64,000 nucleotides of DNA from Ureibacillus thermophilus (GCF_042657185.1 NZ_JBHSNN010000047.1); one strand, 5' to 3'; positions 33,770-43,004 are shown, counted from the first letter of the stretch. Notes: a model not told the origin generated them from the sequence alone. Program-made: numbers and translations.

Positions 33770-34651
33770 ATGACGAAATATATCGATGATGCACTCGTAA
33801 TGAAGCGTATAAAAACTCGCTTGAGAAGGAATCAAATGGGGAAAGGAATCTTTTTTCTCGCTGCTGTTTTTGCTTTATTCATCCTTGTCGTGTTAATAGC
33901 AAGAATGATTTTTCAAGGATCAGGATATTTTGATTGGGATTTTTTAAATAACTTTTCCTCCCGTTTTCCTGAAAAAGCCGGGGTGAAAGCGGCTTTAGTG
34001 GGTTCTATTTATATGATGCTTGTCGTAATCCCAACATCGTTAATCATCGGTGTGGCAACAGCCATATATTTGGAAGAATATGCAAGAAACAATCGTTGGA
34101 ATAATTTTATTCGCGCCAATATTTCCAACTTGGCAGGAGTACCGTCCATCGTTTTTGGTTTACTTGGCCTAACGATTTTTGTGCGTCTGTTCGGATTCGG
34201 AAAAAGCATTTTAGCTGCCGGGTTGACGATGAGCCTTTTAATTTTGCCTGTCATCATAGTAGCAGCTCAAGAGGCCATTCGAGCAGTTCCAAAAGAGATG
34301 CGGGAAGCTTCCTATGCAATGGGGGCAACAAAATGGCAAACGATCATGCACGTAGTATTGCCAGCTAGCGTACCGGGAATTTTGACGGGAAGCATTCTGG
34401 CATTTTCCCGTGCCATTGGGGAAACGGCGCCGCTTGTTGTAATTGGGATTCCAGTGATTGTGCATTTCTTGCCGAATGGGCTGCTGAGTGAGTTTACGGC
34501 TTTGCCCCTTCAAATTTACGATTGGGCAAAACGTCCTCAAGAAGAATTCCAAAATGTTGCGGCATCAGGCATACTCGTGTTGATGATTGTTCTTATATTG
34601 ATGAACTCTATTGCCGTGTTTATTCGAAATAAATTTCAAAAACGTTACTAA
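33770..34651 (+). CDS. pstA: Phosphate ABC transporter permease PstA
   Basis: A 293-residue permease, six membrane segments. Typical parts are VGSIYMMLVVIPTSLIIGVA, NLAGVPSIVFGLLGL and the EAA loop REASYAMGATKWQTIMHVV. The ATG at 33770 is preceded by AGGGAGGAATAT, which overlaps the end of pstC; the longer reading from 33722 lies inside pstC. Confidence 0.95.
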   Translation: MTKYIDDALVMKRIKTRLRRNQMGKGIFFLAAVFALFILVVLIARMIFQGSGYFDWDFLNNFSSRFPEKAGVKAALVGSIYMMLVVIPTSLIIGVATAIYLEEYARNNRWNNFIRANISNLAGVPSIVFGLLGLTIFVRLFGFGKSILAAGLTMSLLILPVIIVAAQEAIRAVPKEMREASYAMGATKWQTIMHVVLPASVPGILTGSILAFSRAIGETAPLVVIGIPVIVHFLPNGLLSEFTALPLQIYDWAKRPQEEFQNVAASGILVLMIVLILMNSIAVFIRNKFQKRY

Positions 34652-34663
34652 GGTGGTGGGAAA

Positions 34664-35506
34664 ATGGTGCAAACGATATTGAAAAATGAAAGAAAAACGG
34701 CTGTTGTTGAGATGAAAAACGTTGTGAATCGTTATATCCAAGTAAAAGAAAAAACTTCCGTAATTTCAACAAACCACTTTCATCTTTGGTATGGTGAACA
34801 TCATGCATTAAAGGATATTCATTTCGATGTGATTGAAAATGAAGTAACGGCCATTATCGGTCCATCGGGCTGCGGGAAATCAACCTTTATTAAAGCGTTA
34901 AACCGCATGGTGGAGACTATTCCAAAGGTGAAAACAAAAGGTGAAATTTTCTATCGGGGACGGAATATTTTTGATAAAGATTACCCTGTGGAAGAACTCC
35001 GCACAAAAGTAGGAATGGTGTTTCAAAAACCGAATCCCTTTCCAAAATCGATTTATGATAATATCGCCTATGGACCAAGAATCCATGGCATAAAAAATAA
35101 AAAGATACTGGATGAAATCGTTGAACAATCGTTGCGAGGGGCTGCTCTTTGGGACGAGGTGAAGGATCGCCTTCATCAAAACGCCTATGGACTATCAGGC
35201 GGGCAGCAGCAGCGGCTTTGCATTGCGCGGTGTTTAGCCATTGAGCCGGATGTAATTCTAATGGATGAACCGACTTCTGCCCTTGATCCAATATCCACAA
35301 TAAAAGTGGAGGAGTTAATACAACAATTAAAGGAAAATTATACGATTCTTATTGTCACCCACAATATGCAGCAAGCCGCCCGCATTTCAGATAAAACGGC
35401 CTTTTTCCTAAATGGAGAAGTCGTGGAATTTGACAATACAGCTCGAATTTTTTCTACTCCCCGCGATCAGCGGACGGAAGACTATATTTCGGGCCGCTTC
35501 GGTTAA
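34664..35506 (+). CDS. pstB: Phosphate ABC transporter ATP-binding protein
   Basis: A 280-residue ATPase. Walker A is GPSGCGKST near residue 65, the signature LSGGQQQRLCIARCLA near 173 and Walker B VILMDEPTSALDPIS near 194. The N-terminal extension of about 35 residues is longer than usual; the conserved family start is at FHLWYGEHHALKDIHFDV. The ATG at 34664 follows GGTGG; a later start cannot be excluded. Only one pstB and no phoU gene follow, unlike many Pst operons; B. subtilis has two pstB copies. Confidence 0.95.
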   Translation: MVQTILKNERKTAVVEMKNVVNRYIQVKEKTSVISTNHFHLWYGEHHALKDIHFDVIENEVTAIIGPSGCGKSTFIKALNRMVETIPKVKTKGEIFYRGRNIFDKDYPVEELRTKVGMVFQKPNPFPKSIYDNIAYGPRIHGIKNKKILDEIVEQSLRGAALWDEVKDRLHQNAYGLSGGQQQRLCIARCLAIEPDVILMDEPTSALDPISTIKVEELIQQLKENYTILIVTHNMQQAARISDKTAFFLNGEVVEFDNTARIFSTPRDQRTEDYISGRFG

Positions 35507-35589
35507 AACGTGGGGCATTTCTAAGAAATTAGAGGAATTTTTATTGAATAATCAAAAATTTTATAATAAAATAATTTCAACTTCATATG

Positions 35590-35820
35590 GAAGCGATGAT
35601 GAAAAAGAGTAGTATTATGGATTTGCTGAAGAGAGCTAGCGGTTGGTGCAAGCTAGTGCAGTCCATAATGCGAATGGGCTTTCTAGCTCCAGCGCTGAAC
35701 TAGAGTAGGTGCTGGCGTGTTGTTGACGTTACCAACTTTGAGTGGACATAAGGTTTCTTATGTCAATAAAGGTGGTACCACGGCTTCCCGTCCTTTAATT
35801 TCGGGAAGCCTTTTTTATTG
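35590..35820 (+). promoter_or_regulatory. T-box riboswitch, tryptophan specifier, with terminator
   Basis: Stem I is recognisable by ATTATGGA at 35613 paired with TCCATAAT at 35662, followed by the specifier loop CGAATGGGC with TGG at 35675-35677, a tryptophan codon. The conserved T-box AAAGGTGGTACCACGG is at 35768-35783; its GGT segment pairs with the acceptor end of uncharged tRNA. The competing terminator is the GGCTTCCCG / CGGGAAGCC hairpin and T-run at 35782-35820. Uncharged tRNA-Trp should let transcription proceed into trpEG. Confidence 0.92.
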
Positions 35821-35852
35821 AAGAACAGATGAGTTGAGAGGAGAAAGTCGAG

Positions 35853-37238
35853 ATGACAGTAGAGACAGTGAATTATGTAATGAAAACTTTGCAAGGGGAT
35901 ATGGTTACCCCGATTTCCGCTTTTCTCAGCATAAAGGGCAGAAATAAAGTGTTGTTTGAATCAGCCGCCAAACATGAAGAAAGCGGAAGATATTCATTTA
36001 TCGCCTTTGATCCGATTGCGGAATTAATCGGCGATAACAAAAGCTATTTGTTTAAAAAAGAAGGAAATGAGGAAAGGGTAGAAGAAACGGTTTTTCAAAA
36101 ATTAAGAGAATTGCTTCCGATTACAAAGGAACCATTTCCTTTTTCCTTCTTTGGTGGGGCAATCGGCTACTTTAGCTATGATACGGCTTTTTATAATGAA
36201 AAAATTGGCGAAGTGTTGCCGGATGAATTAAATATGCCGGATGTGCATCTTCTCTTTTATGACCGCTTTATTGTCATCGACCATTTATTGCAAAAAGTAA
36301 CGATTGTGGCGATTGATTTATTTTCTGAAGGCAAATCGGAAAAAGAAATGGGAGAATGTATTGATCAAATTGAAGAACAATTGAAAAATGGGTCTACTTT
36401 CATTGATGTGGAAAAAAGCGATATTCAATTTCAGCCAACGATTGCTCAAGACACCTTTGTGAAGATGGTGAAAAAGGCGAAGCAATATATAGAATGCGGC
36501 GATATTTTCCAAGTTGTATTATCTCAACGTTTTACTTCCGATTTTAAAGGGAATCCTTTTTCTCTATATCGGAGATTGCGCACTTCCAATCCATCGCCTT
36601 ATATGTATTATTTAGAGTTTGATGATTATACAATTCTTGGAACTTCTCCAGAAAGCTTAGTGAAAATTACGGATGGCATCATTAAAACCAATCCAATCGC
36701 AGGAACGAAACCTCGAGGAAAGACGAAGGAAGAAGATGAAAGACTTGAACAAATCCTTTTAGATGATGAGAAAGAACTTGCAGAACACCGGATGCTTGTG
36801 GATTTAGGAAGAAACGATCTCGGCCGTGTATCCAAAATAGGCACAGTGCAAGTTTCAAAATATATGAAAATTGAACGGTATAAGTATGTTATGCATATCG
36901 TTTCAGAAGTGATTGGTGAATTAAGGGAAGATGTTCATGTGGTGGATGTGGTGACGAGCTGTTTGCCAGCAGGAACGGTTTCCGGTGCTCCAAAAATCCG
37001 CGCCATGCAAATTATCAACGAGCTGGAGCAACAGAAGCGCGGAGTTTATGCAGGGGCGATTGGATATATTTCCATAAACGGCAATCTGGACTTGGCCATT
37101 GCCATCCGCACGATGATTGTGAAAGACGGCAAAGCCTACGTTCAAGCTGGAGCAGGTATTGTATATGATTCCATTCCTGAGTCTGAATATGAGGAAACGA
37201 TCAATAAAATGAAGGCGTTGTTGGAGGTAGAGCGATGA
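35853..37238 (+). CDS. trpE: Anthranilate synthase component I
   Basis: A 461-residue chorismate-utilising enzyme. The PIAGT motif (TNPIAGTKPRGKTKEED) marks anthranilate synthase rather than aminodeoxychorismate synthase, which has PIKGT. Other family segments are QVVLSQRF, YLEFDDYTILGTSPE, LVDLGRNDLGRV, SGAPKIRAM and the chorismate-site GAGIVYDS. The N-terminal sequence LFESAAKHEESGRYSFI is the place where tryptophan inhibits. The ATG follows GAGAGGAGAAA. It is under the Trp T-box and coupled to trpG by a four-base overlap. The rest of trp (D, C, F, B, A) is not in the window. Confidence 0.93.
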   Translation: MTVETVNYVMKTLQGDMVTPISAFLSIKGRNKVLFESAAKHEESGRYSFIAFDPIAELIGDNKSYLFKKEGNEERVEETVFQKLRELLPITKEPFPFSFFGGAIGYFSYDTAFYNEKIGEVLPDELNMPDVHLLFYDRFIVIDHLLQKVTIVAIDLFSEGKSEKEMGECIDQIEEQLKNGSTFIDVEKSDIQFQPTIAQDTFVKMVKKAKQYIECGDIFQVVLSQRFTSDFKGNPFSLYRRLRTSNPSPYMYYLEFDDYTILGTSPESLVKITDGIIKTNPIAGTKPRGKTKEEDERLEQILLDDEKELAEHRMLVDLGRNDLGRVSKIGTVQVSKYMKIERYKYVMHIVSEVIGELREDVHVVDVVTSCLPAGTVSGAPKIRAMQIINELEQQKRGVYAGAIGYISINGNLDLAIAIRTMIVKDGKAYVQAGAGIVYDSIPESEYEETINKMKALLEVER

Positions 37239-37804
37239 TTTTATTAATCGATCATTATGATTCATTCACATACAACTTATATCAGCAAATTGCCGCTTTG
37301 GGAAAAGAGGTCGAAGTCGTCCGATATGATGACATCACCATTGAGGAAATTCGTTCGTTGCAGCCGGAAGCCATTATATTATCTCCGGGTCCTGGCAATC
37401 CTGATGAAATTCCTCAAAGCGTGCAGCTTGTGCAAGAGCTTTACAATGAAGTTCCAATCTTAGGTGTATGTTTAGGGCACCAAATCATCGGTGCGGCCTT
37501 TGGGGGTGAAATTGTGCAAGCGAGACGCATTATGCATGGGAAAACATCCCTATTAAATTATGAACAGAAAGGGCTGTTCAAAAAAGTTGACGGGGAAGTT
37601 GAAGTGATGCGCTATCACTCATTAGTGATTGAACCAAGCACTTTAAGCAATGAATTTGAAGTAATCGCAACGGCAAAAGATGATGGGGAAATTATGGCCA
37701 TTCAACATAAAAAGTTGCCTGTCTACGGGGTGCAATTCCATCCGGAGTCCATTGGCACCCCAACAGGAACAAAAATCATGGAAACTTTTTTAGCAGCTAT
37801 ATAA
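37235..37804 (+). CDS. trpG: Anthranilate synthase component II (glutamine amidotransferase)
   Basis: A 189-residue class I glutamine amidotransferase providing ammonia to TrpE. Catalytic Cys is in LGVCLGHQIIGAAFGG (near residue 79), and the His/Glu pair in GVQFHPESIGTPTG. The start is YDSFTYNLYQ-containing as in the family. In Bacillales the same subunit often also serves folate synthesis (PabA), so it may have two partners. A bidirectional terminator follows at 37809. Confidence 0.92.
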   Translation: MILLIDHYDSFTYNLYQQIAALGKEVEVVRYDDITIEEIRSLQPEAIILSPGPGNPDEIPQSVQLVQELYNEVPILGVCLGHQIIGAAFGGEIVQARRIMHGKTSLLNYEQKGLFKKVDGEVEVMRYHSLVIEPSTLSNEFEVIATAKDDGEIMAIQHKKLPVYGVQFHPESIGTPTGTKIMETFLAAI

Positions 37805-37808
37805 ATGG

Positions 37809-37842
37809 AAAAGGGCGCATTCTTGTGGCGCCCTTTTTTATA
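37809..37842. terminator. Bidirectional terminator between trpG and gpx
   Basis: AAAGGGCGC and GCGCCCTTT arms with T-run; serves trpEG and, on the other strand, the peroxidase gene. Confidence 0.85.
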
Positions 37843-38308
37843 AATATTTCTCGATTTCTTTTTCGAATTTGGAAGGTTTATCAATGGGTGCAAAGCGGGC
37901 AACAACTTCTCCATTCCGATTCACTAAAAACTTTGTAAAATTCCATTTCACTTTGGAACTTAAAACGCCTTTCTTTTGGCTGGTCAAAAATTGAAATAAT
38001 GGATGGGCTTCTTCCCCATTCACCGCAACCATTTCGTGGATGGGGAAAGTAACGCCGTAATGGAGGCGGCAAGCGGCTTCTGCTTCTTTTGCAGATGGCA
38101 ATTCTTGTTTGAATTGATTAGAAGGAAACCCTAAAACGACAAATCCCCGATCTTTATATTTTTGATATAGCTTTTCCAATTCTTCAAATTGCGGGGTAAA
38201 ACCGCAATGGGAAGCGGTGTTGACAATTAACATGACCTGGCCTTTGTATCGGCTTAATGAGTAGGTTTCTCCTGTTGCTGTCGTCACATCAATATCATAA
38301 ATATTCAT
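37838..38308 (-). CDS. Glutathione peroxidase-family thiol peroxidase
   Basis: A 156-residue protein. The peroxidatic cysteine is in NTASHCGFTPQFEELEKLY (near residue 36), with cysteine in place of the selenocysteine of animal enzymes. The partner residues are in GFPSNQFKQELPS and VKWNFTKFLVNRNGEV, giving the usual Cys/Gln/Trp/Asn set. Bacillales homologues (BsaA-like) probably use thioredoxin or bacillithiol rather than glutathione. The ATG follows AAGGGAGGAAA. It is monocistronic. Confidence 0.92.
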   Translation of the reverse strand: MNIYDIDVTTATGETYSLSRYKGQVMLIVNTASHCGFTPQFEELEKLYQKYKDRGFVVLGFPSNQFKQELPSAKEAEAACRLHYGVTFPIHEMVAVNGEEAHPLFQFLTSQKKGVLSSKVKWNFTKFLVNRNGEVVARFAPIDKPSKFEKEIEKYL

Positions 38309-38344
38309 CAGATTTCCTCCCTTTCGGAAATGCGGTTATTAAAG

Positions 38345-38520
38345 CTAAGTATAACAGCTAATAGGAGAGATGTAATGATTAATGCACTGATAAAGCCGAT
38401 AACCCCGTTCCATCCGAAGCTGGATCAAAAAATCCCTACAACAAAAATAACTTCTAGTCCAAAGCGAAGGAAGCCTACTTTTTAATGACGTGCAATTTTC
38501 TCTTAATATTCGACTACTTC
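38345..38520 (-). pseudogene. Possible remnant of a small membrane protein gene
   Basis: In the 387-base gap between gpx and the next gene, the minus strand can be read from about 38480 to 38345 as two hydrophobic stretches (VGFLRFGLEVIFVVGIF, then an in-frame TGA, then GVIGFISALIITSLLLAVI). The pattern looks like a small membrane protein inactivated by a stop and by an upstream frame change. No start codon or ribosome site is left. I cannot name the family; it may be chance. Confidence 0.3.
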
Positions 38521-38695
38521 TTCTTTTGAATGCTTGTATTAATTTATGGATATGTTGTCGTGGATCAAAAGAAATAAATATTATAATCCTCATTTACAAT
38601 CAATGTAACTTTTATTGAAGAAAACCTTGTTTGATTCAATTATTATAAAAATAAACCCTAAACAGATGGAATGTTTTTCTGCTTAGGGAATACAT

Positions 38696-39187
38696 TTATG
38701 AGTTTCTTTTTCTTGTTATTAAATTAGCAATTTCTTCAACGGACATGGAAGAATTTACCTTATATTGGCCTTTTTGAATGGAACGGGCGTATTCTGGCTG
38801 TGCTAGAAACAATTCCATTTCCACAGCATTTTGAATAATGCCCATATCCTTCAATTTTTTTGATATTTCATATGGCGTTAGGCCGGAATAAATATATAAA
38901 ATTCCTTCTGTTACATCGCCTTGTTCATTGGGAGACGCCGTTTCTTCAGCAGCCGATTGAGTCGTTGTGCCTTCTTCCTTTGAGTCATTTGTAGAAGGTT
39001 GATTTTCCATTTCTTTTAGCTGCTGCTCTTTTTCCTTTAATTGGGATTCAAGTTGAGTAATCTTTTCTTCATATTTGACAATTTCGTCTGATGTGGATTT
39101 GGCCGGAAAGAAATAATCCCACCCAATCATGAGGCATCCGCTTAAGATGCAAGCAATTCCGAAACCACGAAAAGTCGATCGTTTCAT
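38696..39187 (-). CDS. Membrane-anchored coiled-coil protein with MltG/YceG-like end
   Basis: A 163-residue protein: one N-terminal membrane segment (GFGIACILSGCLMIGWDYFF, about 7-27), a coiled coil at about 38-62 (VKYEEKITQLESQLKEKEQQ), a low-complexity Ser/Thr/Glu linker, and a C-terminal 65-residue domain. This last part (LTPYEISKKLKDMGIIQNAVEMELF ... GQYKVNSSMSVEEIANLI) resembles the LysM-like substrate-side domain of endolytic transglycosylase MltG/YceG but lacks its catalytic domain. The location between pst and rpmG suggests it corresponds to a yqzC/yqzD-type gene. It overlaps the upstream gene by four bases. Confidence 0.65.
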   Translation of the reverse strand: MKRSTFRGFGIACILSGCLMIGWDYFFPAKSTSDEIVKYEEKITQLESQLKEKEQQLKEMENQPSTNDSKEEGTTTQSAAEETASPNEQGDVTEGILYIYSGLTPYEISKKLKDMGIIQNAVEMELFLAQPEYARSIQKGQYKVNSSMSVEEIANLITRKRNS

Positions 39188-39570
39188 GATTGACCTCCAC
39201 GACTAAGAATTTGAAGTACTTGTTCCTTTGATAAGGTGGATAGTTTGCAAATTTCATCGATGGAATGCCCTTGGCGGTTCAATTCAATCACTTGCTGCAC
39301 CAATATTTGATTAACCGGTTTATTTGGCATCTGTTTTTGAATGTTTTTCTGGTCCACCGGTTTTTTTGCCGGCTTCACTTTGAAGGAAGGTTCAAGCAGC
39401 AGCTCTTCTTCGACGACTTTTAATCTTCGTTTGATGGCATTCATTTCTTGATAAAATTGTATGGACAAATCTTCCATCTCTTTTTCCATTTTTTTTGATG
39501 TATCTTTTATGAAAAAGGATACAATAATAGAAATAATGCCTATGATGATCAGAATTGTTGATAGTTCCAC
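39184..39570 (-). CDS. Small membrane-anchored protein with coiled coil and HTH-like C-terminus
   Basis: A 128-residue protein: a hydrophobic N-terminal anchor (STILIIIGIISIIVSFFI), a charged helical region, a Lys/Pro/Gln-rich linker, and a C-terminal stretch, VIELNRQGHSIDEICKLSTLSKEQVLQIL, that resembles a helix-turn-helix of the DUF6115 sort. It starts at GTG behind GGAGG. Coupling to the next gene by a four-base overlap means the two are made together. Function unknown; by position it corresponds to the yqzC/yqzD pair. Confidence 0.65.
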   Translation of the reverse strand: MELSTILIIIGIISIIVSFFIKDTSKKMEKEMEDLSIQFYQEMNAIKRRLKVVEEELLLEPSFKVKPAKKPVDQKNIQKQMPNKPVNQILVQQVIELNRQGHSIDEICKLSTLSKEQVLQILSRGGQS

Positions 39571-39728
39571 AATGGTTCCTCCGAACGAAGCATTTTTTCA
39601 ATTATTTTAACATAAGGTTAAGAATTAATAAATGATGCTAGATTTTTTTTCAATTTATGATATAATGACTTAGTCGTATAAATCATTGCTCATATTACAA
39701 TTCATGATAGAGAGTGGGAGGGTTAATC

Positions 39729-39878
39729 ATGCGTGTAAACATTACTTTAGCTTGCACTGAATGCGGAGAACGCAATTATATTACTACAAAAAATAAACGC
39801 AACAATCCAGAACGTCTTGAACTTAAAAAATATTGCTCTCGCGAGAAGAAAGTCACTCTTCACCGTGAAACGAAGTAA
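39729..39878 (+). CDS. rpmG: 50S ribosomal protein L33
   Basis: A 49-residue protein beginning MRVNITLACTECGERNYITT and ending HRETK, the L33 family pattern. Cysteines 9, 12 and 36 are kept (CTEC and KKYCSRE), so it is closer to the zinc-binding form, though the fourth position is not cysteine. The ATG follows GGGAGGG. Gene location before yqgN matches B. subtilis rpmGA. A terminator follows at once. Confidence 0.93.
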   Translation: MRVNITLACTECGERNYITTKNKRNNPERLELKKYCSREKKVTLHRETK

Positions 39879-39886
39879 TTTTTTTT

Positions 39887-39916
39887 GCCAAAACCATTTC
39901 CGGTTTTGGCTTTTTA
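39887..39916 (+). terminator. Terminator after rpmG
   Basis: GCCAAAACC / GGTTTTGGC stem with a six-base loop and T-run. Confidence 0.85.
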
Positions 39917-39941
39917 TGTATATGTAAAGGGTTGATGTTCA

Positions 39942-40538
39942 TTGAATAAAAAAAATTGGCGACATCATATAAGATCTTCTTTAAATGAATTGTCCAATGA
40001 AGAATATTGTCGGTTCTCAACGATGATTAAAGAACGTTTATTGAAAGAACCCTTCCTCGAGCAATGCCGGACGATCGCCGTCACAATCTCAAGACCGCCG
40101 GAAGTCAAAACCGACGAAATCATTGAAGCATTGTGGAGAATGAAAAAGCGGGTTGTTGTGCCAAAATGCAATCCGAAAAGCCGGGCAATGGATTTTTACG
40201 AAATCACTAGTTTTCAACAACTGGAAACGGTTTATATGGATTTAAAAGAACCGATACCGGAACAAACGGCTTTTGTGCCTTCAAATGAGATTGATGTCAT
40301 GATTGTGCCAGGCATAGCATTTGACAATAAAGGCTATCGAATTGGTTATGGAGGCGGCTATTATGATCGCTATTTAGCCCATTACCACGGACAAAAAATA
40401 GCCCTTGCTTTTCATTTGCAAGTTGTAGATGAATTGCCAAAGGAATCCCACGATATTCCTGTGGATTATATATATACAGAAAAAACAATCATCAATTGTG
40501 TGGACAATCGGAGGGTGAGAAATGAAAACCGTTCTTGA
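39942..40538 (+). CDS. yqgN: 5-formyltetrahydrofolate cyclo-ligase
   Basis: A 198-residue enzyme that uses ATP to turn 5-formyl-THF into 5,10-methenyl-THF, returning a storage form to the folate pool. Family motifs are the nucleotide and substrate segment VVPKCNPKSRAMDFYEI and the glycine-rich YRIGYGGGYYDRYLA near residue 130. It starts at TTG with a weak AAGGG site. It overlaps yqgQ by 17 bases. It fits with fhs and the gcv genes in this window. Confidence 0.92.
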   Translation: MNKKNWRHHIRSSLNELSNEEYCRFSTMIKERLLKEPFLEQCRTIAVTISRPPEVKTDEIIEALWRMKKRVVVPKCNPKSRAMDFYEITSFQQLETVYMDLKEPIPEQTAFVPSNEIDVMIVPGIAFDNKGYRIGYGGGYYDRYLAHYHGQKIALAFHLQVVDELPKESHDIPVDYIYTEKTIINCVDNRRVRNENRS

Positions 40539-40737
40539 TATTCGCAATTTGTTGAAACAATATGGTTCTTTTATTTATACAGGGGATCGTTTAGGTGATT
40601 TGATGATGATGGAAGATGAAATTCGCGAATTATATAAGGCGCAAATTTTAGATGTAAAAGAATATCAATCAGCCTTATTAATTCTTCGCCATGAGATTCA
40701 AAATGAAGAAGAGCGAAAACGGAACGCGAACTATTAA
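40522..40737 (+). CDS. yqgQ: YqgQ-family protein (DUF910)
   Basis: A 71-residue protein, three-helix type, starting MKTVLDIRNLLKQYGSFIYT and including RLGDLMMMEDEIRELY, characteristic of the YqgQ/DUF910 family. It has been suggested to bind nucleic acid, but the function is not established. The ATG follows GGAGGGTGAG inside the end of the cyclo-ligase gene; the two are co-transcribed as in B. subtilis. Confidence 0.88.
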   Translation: MKTVLDIRNLLKQYGSFIYTGDRLGDLMMMEDEIRELYKAQILDVKEYQSALLILRHEIQNEEERKRNANY

Positions 40738-40812
40738 GAATTGTAAAAAATAGAAGAATTTCTTGATTGACTAGAGTGGCAAAAAGATTTAGACTTGTAA
40801 GGTCTTATTTCC

Positions 40813-40842
40813 GGCAGTGGAAACTCCACTGCTTTCTTTTTG
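40813..40842 (+). terminator. Rho-independent terminator
   Basis: GGCAGTGG / CCACTGC stem, five-base loop, T-rich tail. It lies in the 320-base gap before the LtaS-type gene; the rest of the gap is AT-rich and presumably holds that gene's promoter. Confidence 0.75.
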
Positions 40843-41057
40843 GGAACCTTTTTGTAAGAAAAACGTAATTATTTTGGGAGAATGGCTAAGGTAAGGTTAT
40901 ATATAATTTTTATAACACATACTCTTTGATTTTAGGTGTTGCTTTTCATTGCTTAATAGGATAAAAAGGATTAAGATATTATTTGCTTAATTGGAACATA
41001 TGTAGAATATGTAATTTTTTTGATGGGTTCTTTAAACCATGAAAAGGGGGATATAAC

Positions 41058-42953
41058 ATGAAGTCATGGAAATGGCCAAAATACTCAATTTTAATCATTG
41101 CCATTTTAGCGACTTGGATTAAAACTGCTGTTGTTTATCGAACCAGCTTTGAATTTGATTTAGAAAATGGGATGCAAGAGTTCATTTTATTTATAAATCC
41201 ACTTAGCTTTCTATTATTTGCTTACGGTATATCTTTATTTTTCAAAACAGAAAAAGCGCGTAATCGTTGGATCGTTGGAATGAGCATTGTTTTAAGCATC
41301 GTGTTATTTGCAAACGTTGCCTTTTACAGATTCTTTAACGATTTTATTACGCTTCCTGTACTATTTCAAACAAGCAACTTTGGCGACTTAGGAACATCTG
41401 TTGCGGAAATTATTGGTTTCGAAGATTTATTGTACTTTATTGATGTTTTTATTATACTATTTGCTATTAAATATATTCCAAAATTAGGAAATTTATATAC
41501 TGTACGCAAAGAAGTTCGTCGAGCGTATTTTGTTTTATCTTTAGCTGTTCTATTCTTAAACTTGGGACTTGCTGAAACAGAGCGCCCACAGCTATTAACT
41601 CGCAGTTTCGACAGGGAATTGCTTGTAAAAAACATCGGAACATACAATTATCATTTATATGACATTTACATTCAATCCAAATCTTCCGCTCAGCGCGCTT
41701 TAGCCGATGGTAGCGAATTGGTAGAAGTAAACAACTATGTTCAAGCGAACCAAGCTGCTGTTAATGAAAAAATGTTTGGTAAATATAAAGGCAGAAACTT
41801 AATTGTCATCCAGCTTGAGTCATTGCAAAATTTTGTCTTGCAAAATGATATGAATGGTTATGAAGTAACGCCATTCCTAAACTCTTTGATTCATGATAAA
41901 GATACGTATTACTTTAGCAATTTCTATCATCAAACGGGTTTAGGAAAAACGAGTGATGCGGAATTTATATTAGAAAACTCGCTTTTTGGATTAGATCGTG
42001 GTGCGGTATTCTTTACCCACAGCGGAAATACATTTAACTCCATGTCTGAAAAGCTTGGAAAAAATGGCTATTACACGAGTGTCATGCACGCGAATAATAA
42101 ATCTTTCTGGAACCGCGACATGATGTACCAATCCTTAAAAATGCAGAAATTCTATGATATGACTTATTATGATGTGAATGATGAAAATTCAGTGAACTGG
42201 GGATTAAAAGATATTCCGTTCTTTGAACAATCTGTGGAATTATTGGCGGAACAACCACAGCCATTCTATACACGGATGATTACTTTAACAAACCACTTCC
42301 CATTCACATTGGATGAAGAAGATAAAATCATTCCTGAATATAATTCAAATTCAGGTACATTGAACCGTTATTTCCAAACAGTTCGTTACATGGATGAAGC
42401 ATTGAAAGTCTTCTTTGAGCAATTAAAAGAAAAAGGCTTATATGATAATTCCATTATTGTTATGTACGGCGACCACTATGGTATTTCCGAAAACCATAAC
42501 AAAGCAATGGCACAGTATTTAGGCAAAGACGTAATTACACCATATGATACTGCTCTATTGCAATCGGTTCCTTTATTTATCCATATTCCTGGTTCAGGTG
42601 ATGGGCAAGTCATTGATAAAGTCGGAGGTCAAATGGACTTAAGACCAACAATTTTACACCTATTGGGCATTGATACTTCCAACGATATGCAATTAGGTGC
42701 CGATTTGTTCTCTGATGAGCATGAAGACTTCGTTATCTTCCGCGATGGTCGATTTGTAACAGATAAATATGTGTATGCTCAAGAAACATGCTTCGATCGC
42801 GCGACTGGGGAAGAAGTAGATATTCAAGGATGCAAGCCTTATATTGAACGGGCACAGAAAGAACTTGAGTATTCTGACAAGATTATCAATGGCGACTTGC
42901 TAAGATTCTATGATGAAGAAACAGGAAATTTATTATCAGATGCTGTGAAATAA
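41058..42953 (+). CDS. Lipoteichoic acid synthase-family protein (YqgS-like)
   Basis: A 631-residue enzyme. Residues 1-170 hold five membrane segments; the rest is an extracellular sulfatase-fold domain. Metal and catalytic sites are visible: E254 in VIQLESLQ, the nucleophile threonine in HQTGLGKTSDAEF (T298 likely), and MYGDHYG with the Asp/His ligands near 470. Such enzymes transfer glycerol phosphate from phosphatidylglycerol to a lipoteichoic acid chain or primer. The gene position matches B. subtilis yqgS, a paralogue of LtaS. The ATG follows AAAGGGGG. Confidence 0.9.
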   Translation: MKSWKWPKYSILIIAILATWIKTAVVYRTSFEFDLENGMQEFILFINPLSFLLFAYGISLFFKTEKARNRWIVGMSIVLSIVLFANVAFYRFFNDFITLPVLFQTSNFGDLGTSVAEIIGFEDLLYFIDVFIILFAIKYIPKLGNLYTVRKEVRRAYFVLSLAVLFLNLGLAETERPQLLTRSFDRELLVKNIGTYNYHLYDIYIQSKSSAQRALADGSELVEVNNYVQANQAAVNEKMFGKYKGRNLIVIQLESLQNFVLQNDMNGYEVTPFLNSLIHDKDTYYFSNFYHQTGLGKTSDAEFILENSLFGLDRGAVFFTHSGNTFNSMSEKLGKNGYYTSVMHANNKSFWNRDMMYQSLKMQKFYDMTYYDVNDENSVNWGLKDIPFFEQSVELLAEQPQPFYTRMITLTNHFPFTLDEEDKIIPEYNSNSGTLNRYFQTVRYMDEALKVFFEQLKEKGLYDNSIIVMYGDHYGISENHNKAMAQYLGKDVITPYDTALLQSVPLFIHIPGSGDGQVIDKVGGQMDLRPTILHLLGIDTSNDMQLGADLFSDEHEDFVIFRDGRFVTDKYVYAQETCFDRATGEEVDIQGCKPYIERAQKELEYSDKIINGDLLRFYDEETGNLLSDAVK

Positions 42954-42959
42954 TAATAA

Positions 42960-42998
42960 GGGATAGCCTAGTGCATTCTAGGTTATCCCTTATTTTTT
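42960..42998 (+). terminator. Terminator after the LtaS-type gene
   Basis: GGGATAGCCTA / TAGGTTATCCC imperfect stem with T-rich tail. Confidence 0.8.
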
Positions 42999-43004
42999 CC
43001 CAAA

